From: Corydoras sp. C115
Taxonomy: Eukaryota > Chordata > Actinopteri > Siluriformes > Callichthyidae
Reading direction: 5' to 3'
DNA: 64,000 nucleotides
Assembly: GCA_019802505.1 (NCBI GenBank)
Contig: JAFMOC010000006.1
Location: 4,449,501 to 4,513,500, forward strand
Positions 58,123 through 64,000 of this stretch are shown here, one piece after another (within the stretch, counting starts at the first letter, position 1; each line of letters opens with the position of its first letter). The position numbers were made by a program, and so were the translations under genes. The notes under the pieces are model-generated. The model ran no database searches and was not told the DNA's origin. It worked only from the letters and a program-made list of their open reading frames with translations.

Positions 58123-60147
58123 CACACACACTGTAATGGGCCCAGTCAGTATTCGCAGATATTTATTTTTATCTTGTAAAACTTTTGTACTGTAATAGAT
58201 TTCAACCTGGCTTACTCAAGATGCATTAGATGGCAGTAAACACATGTGGTTAGAAAAGTACAATCCAGTTATGAGATGCTTTGATAAAGATGTTTCTGTT
58301 TTGGTTTAGTGTTGGTTTACTTAGCCAGAATTGCTTTCATATTTTTGCCATGCGAATGTCAAAAAAAATAAAACACATGCAAACAGAAACACTGCAAATG
58401 GGTACCATAGTAGGTGGGATAGTAAAGAGGGGACCTTCAAATCCTTCTCTGATAATACTCTAACAAAGAGACACAATAGGTAAAAAATGGAGAGGGTCAG
58501 GAACAAAGAATTGTAAGATCACATACACATTATAGGAGAATATGTTAAATTGTTTAAAGAAGGAGTGTAATGATGATGGGTAATAAAAGTGGCCGTAAGT
58601 ATATGGACCCCTGATTGTCATGCTTATGAGTTTCAAAAAGTCAACAGAATTAAAATAGACCTATTGTGTCTTCACAGAACTCCTACCAACACGTTCAAAG
58701 AATTTAATTAAGTAAACGATGTTGCATTCGTAGTGACAATAATATAACTAGAGTGTACACATACATTTAGTCATAACAAGCAACTTTGTAATTTGTGCAT
58801 TCAAGCAAAAGTTAAATTGAGCAAGGTAAACTACATAGTTTCTTAACGATGAGGTTAACTATATTTAATGATGAGGCTGTACTTACTAGTCCAGAGCTGA
58901 GATCCTTATGGAAAGCCAGTTTGGATGATGGACGGGTGAGCACATGATGGGAGTAGCCAGGGTTATTGCGATGTGCATGATAAACATGAGGAGGAAAATA
59001 AGGCTATGGAGTTAAAGGAGAGAGAATAAGATCAAATCAGCAAACAGGTTTCGGATGGGGAATGAGCTACACACAGGTCAATCTACATATTCCAAAGGCA
59101 AAAATGCAGATCATTAGTTGTAATAATGTAGATAACATGATATAGTGAATAAACACATAACACATATAGTGAATAAACACATAAGAAGGGTGTGCATATG
59201 TGTGTCCCTCTTACACGGTTGTAGAAAGGGTGCTGTGGACCAGTAAGGCCACTGAAGTAGCTGCTGTGAGGCTGAACAGGGATGGAAGCAGTGGGTGAGC
59301 AGGCTGCAGTACCCTGTCCAAACACAGAGTGCTGCCTAACTGGCGTGTCCTGCAGGGGTAATGTGGGATAGCTCACACTTCCAAGATGCATCTGCTCCCG
59401 GGCATCTCGCACATCTGAAACAGACAGAGAAAGATAGTCATTGATACTAGGAAATCAATTTTACTTGCATAATAAAAAGAAATTCCAAACGATTGTTTTT
59501 GTTTTCAAAATATTAGGTTAAACCCATCTTCTACATAATGCTAAATTAGTAATGCAATTTTTTTACCCATTTCATATTACAGAACAGTCATAAAATAATT
59601 ATATTTATATTAAAATGAAACACTGATCACCAAACAATTATCAGCCAAAAGATTTAGATGGTTGCCAATACAGCAAACCAAAACAGCACCCACCATTAAT
59701 ATTTCTGCGCATAATAACTATGTTTCTGCTTAAAAAATATCGGCTGCAAATGGGGAAATCAGAGTGTTTCACATACTGAGGTGAGCACAATCGAAGCCTT
59801 GTCTCTCTTCTGGGGTGAATTAAGGAATTATTTAGAGTTCTGGCCTGAGCTCATGGAGAAGGTCTTTGCTGCACACTTGGGATGAAGTGCGTCATTTTTG
59901 GTTAACACAGGGAGATACACTCGCCATTCTGAATACTGTAACTCATTATTATCCGAATGTGTGCGTACCTGCAATAATTTCTCGAAGTTTGGGGTCCAAG
60001 TTGACGGTGCAGTGCAGGAACATCTCTACATCATGGGCTGTGAGCACAGGAGTGCGAGAAGATAGAAACACCTCGAAGCTGCGAATGTCACCATCAATCT
60101 CCAGCAATGGCTCCACATCTTTGGTGGTTGGGATGTTCTTAGAAATT
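43778..60147 (-). CDS. kidins220: Kidins220/ARMS, C-terminal part, eight coding exons (gene continues beyond the window)
   Basis: Kidins220 is a neuronal membrane scaffold (ankyrin repeats, KAP P-loop domain, membrane segments, long cytoplasmic tail) that couples neurotrophin and other receptors to ERK signalling and is a protein kinase D substrate. Only the tail is in the window. The exons, in transcript order, are 60147-59969, 59414-59215, 59003-58887, 52237-52208, 50748-50620, 49778-49680, 47925-47716 and 44659-43778. All have GT..AG borders and agreeing phases, giving 614 residues plus stop. Recognised parts are the post-membrane linker, a proline-rich stretch, a SAM-like domain, a probable kinesin light chain-binding segment, acidic/serine-rich regions and the C-terminal ERESVL, a class I PDZ ligand. 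Order and many short motifs agree with mammalian KIDINS220. The paralogue (a or b) is undetermined. The 5' exons lie beyond 64 kb. Confidence 0.95.
44769..44799. repeat. (AAT)n microsatellite
   Basis: About ten AAT units in the intron before the last kidins220 exon. Confidence 0.9.
45549..45900 (+). repeat. SINE, full-length copy in kidins220 intron
   Basis: Head CCACACGGTGGCTTAGAGG to tail AATGAACAAATGAATGAATG. It runs antisense to kidins220. Confidence 0.85.
45945..46280 (+). repeat. SINE, second copy close behind the first
   Basis: Head AATGGTGGCATAGTGATTAG to tail TTAAATGGAAGATAATGAGT, in the same orientation as the copy ending at 45900 and about 45 bases after it. The sequences differ enough to be independent insertions. 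Confidence 0.82.
46799..47007 (-). repeat. second SINE family, reverse-strand copy
   Basis: It runs from the tail ACATTTACATTTGGTCATTT and CGCTTTTATCCAAAGCGACT to the head AACCACTGAGCTACC. It shares the full body with 18295-18503 and runs in the sense direction of kidins220. Confidence 0.86.
47008..47715. other. kidins220 intron, no further feature
   Basis: AT-rich intron DNA. Only an A run at 47536-47550 and short simple repeats are seen. Confidence 0.45.
47716..47925 (-). CDS. kidins220: kidins220 exon G
   Basis: The acceptor is CTATGGCTGTATCCCAG and the donor ACG|GTGGGT. 210 nt, phase 0/0. It begins VLELRQVESQLLQEE, the end of the SAM-like region, and contains LNLSFEELSSLGLEE, a motif shared with mammalian KIDINS220. 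Confidence 0.92.
48300..48585 (-). repeat. SINE, diverged copy lacking most of the head
   Basis: It runs from the TTCATTTATTCACAATCTTC tail to CCACCCAGATTGGGT. Only a trace of the CCACTAAG head remains. Confidence 0.75.
48586..49679. other. kidins220 intron, no further feature
   Basis: A short (GT)n at 48866-48881. No other element was recognised. Confidence 0.4.
49680..49778 (-). CDS. kidins220: kidins220 exon F (SAM-like domain, second half)
   Basis: The acceptor is TTGTTATTTTAG and the donor ATG|GTAAGG. 99 nt, phase 0/0. Encodes ANVNGRVLSQCNLDELRKEM and NMNFGDWHLFKAM, the most conserved part of the tail and diagnostic of Kidins220. Confidence 0.96.
49867..50245 (-). repeat. SINE, full copy with perfect 13-bp target duplication
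   Basis: GCTTCTAAAAGTT at 49867-49879 and 50233-50245 flanks the element at 49880-50232. The body is close to the family consensus, so this is probably one of the younger copies. It lies between kidins220 exons E and F. Confidence 0.93.
50620..50748 (-). CDS. kidins220: kidins220 exon E (SAM-like domain, first half)
   Basis: The acceptor is TTCTGTTTATAG and the donor AAG|GTAAGT. 129 nt, phase 0/0. Encodes RAVCERLSQLEGLDSSMLEQ, the start of the SAM-like protein-interaction domain. Confidence 0.92.
50749..52207. other. kidins220 intron D-E, no further feature
   Basis: AT-rich. No mobile element or additional exon was recognised. Confidence 0.4.
52208..52237 (-). CDS. kidins220: kidins220 exon D, 30-nt microexon
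   Basis: The acceptor has a strong pyrimidine tract (CCTTGCCTCTAACAG) and the donor is CAG|GTACAG. The 30-nt exon encodes TKSQPPRVKQ in phase 0/0, so inclusion or skipping leaves the frame intact. A second acceptor-like AG 12 bases inside would shorten it to 18 nt. There is no family match long enough to prove it; the call rests on splice sites, phase and position between exons C and E. Confidence 0.6.
53030..53293 (+). repeat. 132-bp tandem duplication at the transposase start
   Basis: Two copies of 132 bp (53030-53161 and 53162-53293) differ at about one base. Each contains the start codon (53059 and 53191) and the first 35 or so codons, and 132 is a multiple of three. The near identity of the copies says the duplication is recent. 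Confidence 0.88.
53191..54225 (+). pseudogene. Tc1 transposase, one premature stop codon
   Basis: The frame from the ATG at 53191 to the TAA at 54223-54225 would span 344 codons, the usual length for fish Tc1 transposases. It is interrupted once, by TAA at 53671-53673 just after the WTDETKI motif. The N-terminal part has paired helix-turn-helix DNA-binding features (near codons 8-60 and about 70-110) with a GRGRRRK basic stretch between them. Catalytic residues of the DD34E type are visible: Asp in WTDETKI, Asp in QQDNDPKH and Glu in DLNPIEHLW, with 34 residues between the last two. The reading frame is otherwise continuous. The stop falls between the first and second catalytic residues, so this copy cannot make active enzyme. 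Confidence 0.9.
54445..54490. repeat. (TA)n(GT)n microsatellite at the transposon edge
   Basis: A mirror of the (CA)n/(TA)n run at 52628-52693 on the other side of the Tc1 element. Confidence 0.85.
54860..54942. repeat. (TA)n microsatellite
   Basis: About 40 TA units in a kidins220 intron. Confidence 0.95.
55025..55215. repeat. dispersed fish repeat fragment, family unknown
   Basis: The series TTATTTATATAGCGCCTTT, AGTGGCAAGAAAAAAACTCC, AGAAACCTTGGGAGGACC and CTCATCCTTCTTGAGTGGCC is recognisable as a common teleost repeat. I cannot assign it to a named family. Confidence 0.5.
55872..55954. repeat. (TA)n(TG)n compound microsatellite
   Basis: About 20 TA units followed by about 20 TG units, in a kidins220 intron. 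Confidence 0.95.
55955..57017. other. kidins220 intron, no further feature
   Basis: AT-rich, with an A run at 56957-56971. No exon or transposon was recognised. Confidence 0.4.
57018..57276 (-). repeat. SINE, head-truncated copy
   Basis: From GTTCCCCATGCCCATCCAGG to CCCTTGTGCTGAGAGGC. The last part of the tRNA-like head is missing because of, or before, the insertion directly behind it. Confidence 0.82.
57277..57651 (-). repeat. SINE, full copy with perfect 11-bp target duplication, next to another SINE
   Basis: TACTTAAATAT at 57277-57287 and 57641-57651 flanks the element at 57288-57640. The body is close to consensus. It landed exactly at the broken head of the preceding copy. Confidence 0.9.
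57652..58886. other. kidins220 intron with simple repeats
   Basis: Palindromic-looking (GT)n(TA)n(CA)n lies at 58091-58131 and a similar (TA)n(CA)n at 57922-57948. AGTATATGGACCCCTG at 58597-58612 resembles a Tc1 terminal motif but has no partner. No gene was recognised. Confidence 0.4.
58887..59003 (-). CDS. kidins220: kidins220 exon C (Tyr/His/Pro-rich)
   Basis: The acceptor is TTTAACTCCATAG and the donor CTA|GTAAGT. 117 nt, phase 0 at both ends. Encodes PYFPPHVYHAHRNNPGYSHH and ends ..KDLSSGL. It follows the ..PFYNR end of exon B in frame. Confidence 0.85.
59215..59414 (-). CDS. kidins220: kidins220 exon B (proline-rich stretch)
   Basis: The acceptor is CTGTCTGTTTCAG and the donor CGT|GTAAGA. 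Its first two bases complete the Asp codon of exon A. Encodes YPTLPLQDTPVRQHS and QPHSSYFSGLTGPQHPFYNR. The PTLPLQDTP part is a possible SH3/adaptor-binding site. A 21-bp intronic duplication (59140-59160 and 59164-59184) lies 30 bases beyond the donor. Confidence 0.93.
59969..60147 (-). CDS. kidins220: kidins220 exon A (post-membrane linker)
   Basis: The acceptor CTGTCTTGTTGCAG lies just upstream (on the - strand) and the donor is GCAG|GTACGC. Encodes SKNIPTTKDVEPLLEIDGD and, further on, NLDPKLREIIA. The 179-nt exon begins and ends one base into a codon, so it fits the next exon. A very long (TA)n array begins 41 bases upstream of its acceptor. Confidence 0.93.
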
Positions 60148-60187
60148 CTGCAACAAGACAGACAACTGTAAGAGTAATTAAAAAAAA

Positions 60188-61039
<852 letters not shown>

Positions 61040-61212
61040 GTGTTAGGGTTTGGTAGAATAGTGGTTAAATTGTTAAACTGTCAATCTGAAGGTTGTGGGT
61101 TCAAATCCCAGGTCCAATGAAATTACTATTTTGGGTCCTTGAGCGAGTCCCTTAAACCTCCAGGGGTAACACAAGTCGCTTTGGATAAAAAGTGTCTGCT
61201 AAATGACAAGTT
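61040..61212 (+). repeat. second SINE family, diverged copy
   Basis: Head GGTAGAATAGTGGTTAAATT with B-box-like GGTTCAAATCC, then TTGGGTCCTTGAGCGAGTCC, and the tail AAGTCGCTTTGGATAAAAAG and TCTGCTAAATGAC. It is shorter than the copies at 18295 and 46799. Confidence 0.8.
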
Positions 61213-61792
61213 GTGTTTGTCAGGAGAACATAACTGGCCACTTCCCGATGTTACAAGTGACACAGTCGTGGGGTGGTTAAAAACATTCCTCAATGTAAAT
61301 CCACAAAGCAAAAGGGACAACATAAAACAAAAACACTGATCATGCCAACAGGGAAACCACGACCTTTTTGCTGCGATGTGAAAGAAACTGGAAATAATGG
61401 GTGAATCTGCAGTCACTGTTCTGAAACCTATATGTGGTAACATTTAAATGAAGGGAGCAAAGACACTAGGGAACAAAAGTGGAGGAGAGAGTCAGGTGGC
61501 GAGAACATCACAAAGCTATGGTAAACATTATTAGCTGTGGTGTACATAAAAGGTGAATCAATAGTATTCAAAAATTGTCAAAGTTGCTCAAGACACCAAA
61601 GTGTTAATATGTAAAAAAAGAAATCTGCATTATACAGCTGTTAAGATAAAAGATAAATGAGTACTTTATCATCATTACCTTGCACAAAACACACTATGCT
61701 TTTGGTGTGCTTTCAGTCTCGGAATTATGATTTTTCTTATGTAAACTTGGGTGAGGACATTAAAAGTATATTTAGCTAGATGCTTTGGATGA

Positions 61793-62105
61793 GGGTGGGA
61801 TGGTGGCTTAGTGGTTAGCATGTTCACCTCTCAGCACTGGGGATCCAGGTTCAAATCTCAATCTGGGTGGAGTTTCTCGCAGTGTCTGCATGGGTTTTCT
61901 CCGGGTTCTCCGGTTTCCTCCCACATTTGAGAAACATGGATTCAAGGTAATTTGAATGCTCTAAATGTGCCCAGCGATAGATTGGCGCCCTGTCCTGGGT
62001 GTATCTGCCCAGCGCCCGAGACGTTCTCCCCTGGATGGGCATGGGGAACCCCACCGCGACCCTAATAGAGGATAAAAGCGGAAGATAATGAATGATTGAA
62101 TGAAT
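61793..62105 (+). repeat. SINE, copy lacking the CCCATATAG/GT-rich middle
   Basis: Head, 5' body, 3' body and tail are present, but the segment between GCTCTAAAT and GTGCCCAGCG is missing. Confidence 0.83.
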
Positions 62106-62215
62106 AAATTGCCTCATATATTGTATATGTTTGTGTGTGTGTCTGTGTGAGTGAGTGTATGCCCATTGATAGATTGGTACCCTGTCCTGAAGATAATTAA
62201 TGAATGAATGCTTTG
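62106..62215 (+). repeat. SINE middle and tail fragment directly after a full copy
   Basis: It starts AATTGCCTCATATATTGTAT, the segment absent from the preceding copy, then carries GATAGATTGGTACCCTGTCC and a short GAAGATAATTAATGAATGAA tail. Confidence 0.7.
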
Positions 62216-64000
62216 GTTGAATGCTACCATTTGACATACATCATGTTTCTTTATCTCTCTTTTGTTTCGTTCATCTGAAATAGGAGCACTAGCTACAGCA
62301 GCAGTACTTTATCAATTTCATCAGCTGGTTAGAAGACAAGTAATTATTTTTATGGAGTATGTCCATCACTTACTTACTTCATGACAGTGTATTAGATGAA
62401 TTTAAGTATTCATGGTACAAGGTTCTCATTGGTGAAAATTGAAGTACAATAAGGGCTGAACTTCATGACACACAAAGCATGCAATCTGCGAACAGCTTAT
62501 ACTAGTCCAAAGAAGTCAAATTTGAAGCAAATGTTAGGACACACCAGTTATAGAACAAATTTTGTTGATTAAGTTACTGTATCCTCTTTGGGAAACATGA
62601 CAGTTTAAACATTTATTATTTATTTGTTCATCGAATTTAACTTTTAGTGGAAAAAAGAAAACATTATTATTAAATTGTTCCTTCATGCATTTTCCCCCTG
62701 ATATCTTATAAGTCAGTAAGTAAATAGTTGAATTGTAATGTTGTTGAAATGTAATTTCAATAAGCAAATGTAGAAAACATTGTTTCCTGTTTAATTCACT
62801 TGTTACTTCAAACAATGAAACATTACATTACCAGGGGTACCAAAACATTTAACACAGTGCAAAATAATGATATTTTCTGTGTAACGGTAGATTTATCACA
62901 ATTATTTCCACAATGCGATCCCTACAACCCAAACCATACCCAAGGTAGCACAACTCCAACTACTGCACATGCACATTTACCTCAGTCAGCATGAACATTG
63001 TACACAAAATAAATAAATGCAAACAGATCCGGACATGACACTTCTGCACCGACCGTGCCAATCAGACAGAGCACCGCCTAAGAGTTGTAGTACTCATGGC
63101 AGCGGAAAGGGGGCGTCATGCATGGTCCTTGGCTTCCAGCAGTGGGTTAGTCTATTACTGCTAGACATCTGCTTTTCCTTTTAGCAGAACTGATGAGACT
63201 TACAACGTTTTGCTGCTGGTGGACAGGTGAACATGGTCTAAAAATACAGTACCAAGAGGAAAAATACAAAACAAGTGCCGGACTCATTGTTGCATGCAAA
63301 CAAGATGCTCAAAATAGGCTCAATGTATTAAAGATATGTCGCCTGACAATTGGCCTCAGATGCAGCCAAATATGTAATGAATTGATGCATCTGAGCATCC
63401 TAATTATCCCTGCAAAGCCCAGCACCTCGCTGCTGTGATGTCCATAGATAGAGCAACAATTAGTCCAGACACAGATATCAAGTCTGTACCTAAAAATAAT
63501 TATAGTTAAAAGCTGATACTAGGTCCGCCAGTACTGTTTCCTACATGTATACAAAGTGATTACATAAATTTCTGTAAACATTTAACAGAAACAGGTGGTT
63601 TGATACAACACTAAAGCTTATTGTCTGAGCTTTTTCAGTTGTAAAGAAAACCCAATTAACCACAAGTTATTCACCTGACAAACACATTGTCAGCCTGTTA
63701 ATAACAGTTGAGCAGCGATAATGTTTTATTCGGCACTGACTGAAAGCAAGCAAGACAGAGTAAGTGAGCGATAAAGAGAGAGAAAGAGAACATGAACTGC
63801 AAAAAAATAAAAATAAATACACAGCTCTTCATTTATAAGCGCTTTATCGCAGGTTAAATGGTTTCACACATTTCAACTTAAAAAGGCAAGAAAATATTGG
63901 CAAAAATTACAAACACTTAAGTTTATAAGGAAAGTAGTCATTTCTGTAGCAATATAATCCTAATTCATTATTATGGTAAACAGTGAAGTTACCCATCATA
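62216..64000. other. probable kidins220 intron or upstream DNA, no exon seen
   Basis: No further kidins220 exon, promoter or other gene was recognised up to the window end. A small GC-richer patch (63020-63120) has no recognisable content. Confidence 0.4.

Overview
The window is vertebrate nuclear DNA, almost certainly from a teleost fish. It is AT-rich and intron-bearing, with long microsatellites, many copies of a tRNA-headed fish SINE, an IR/DR-type Tc1 transposon and a degraded endogenous retrovirus. The main SINE resembles the Mermaid-type elements known from catfish, which hints at a siluriform, but that is a weak inference from memory.

Two protein genes can be supported, arranged tail to tail. 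(1) id2, an HLH inhibitor of bHLH factors, lies on the + strand. It has a TATA/CCAAT promoter near 39.2-39.3 kb, two coding exons (39444-39797 and 39989-40045) and a non-coding third exon from 41032 to a poly(A) signal at 41581. (2) The 3' part of kidins220 (ARMS) lies on the - strand. Eight coding exons run from 60147 down to a stop codon at 43778-43780. They encode the region after the membrane segments: linker, proline-rich part, SAM-like domain, probable kinesin-interacting segment and a PDZ-ligand C-terminus. Its 5' exons are outside the window. The same neighbour pair and orientation occur in mammals (ID2/KIDINS220).

Layout. 1-36 kb: no supportable host gene. This part holds SINE copies, a Tc1 relic (5.5-6.0 kb), an internally deleted endogenous retrovirus with two LTRs (6649-11143), a 5'-truncated LINE (about 17.0-18.05 kb), an LTR-like GC-rich block (23.5 kb), microsatellites, and a 1.08-kb non-autonomous hAT-type element (33241-34322). 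35.9-37.3 kb: a CpG-richer stretch upstream of id2. It contains a cAMP-response palindrome and, 7 bases further on, a compound Smad-type site (GGCGCC, five bases, GTCTG), a good candidate BMP-response element for id2. 39.1-41.6 kb: id2. 41.6-43.7 kb: spacer between the gene ends. 43.7-60.1 kb: kidins220 exons in introns loaded with SINEs, (TA)n arrays and a young Tc1 element (52677-54444). 60.15-64 kb: the next kidins220 intron, or part of it.

I found no bacterial-type system, CRISPR array, tRNA or rRNA gene. The most interesting points are the candidate BMP element upstream of id2, the almost intact Tc1 element whose 132-bp internal duplication carries a second start codon, the run of phase-0 cassette-like exons in kidins220 including a 30-nt microexon, and the very long (TA)n array about 40 bases from a kidins220 splice acceptor. 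All boundaries were read by eye; no alignment or database search was run.
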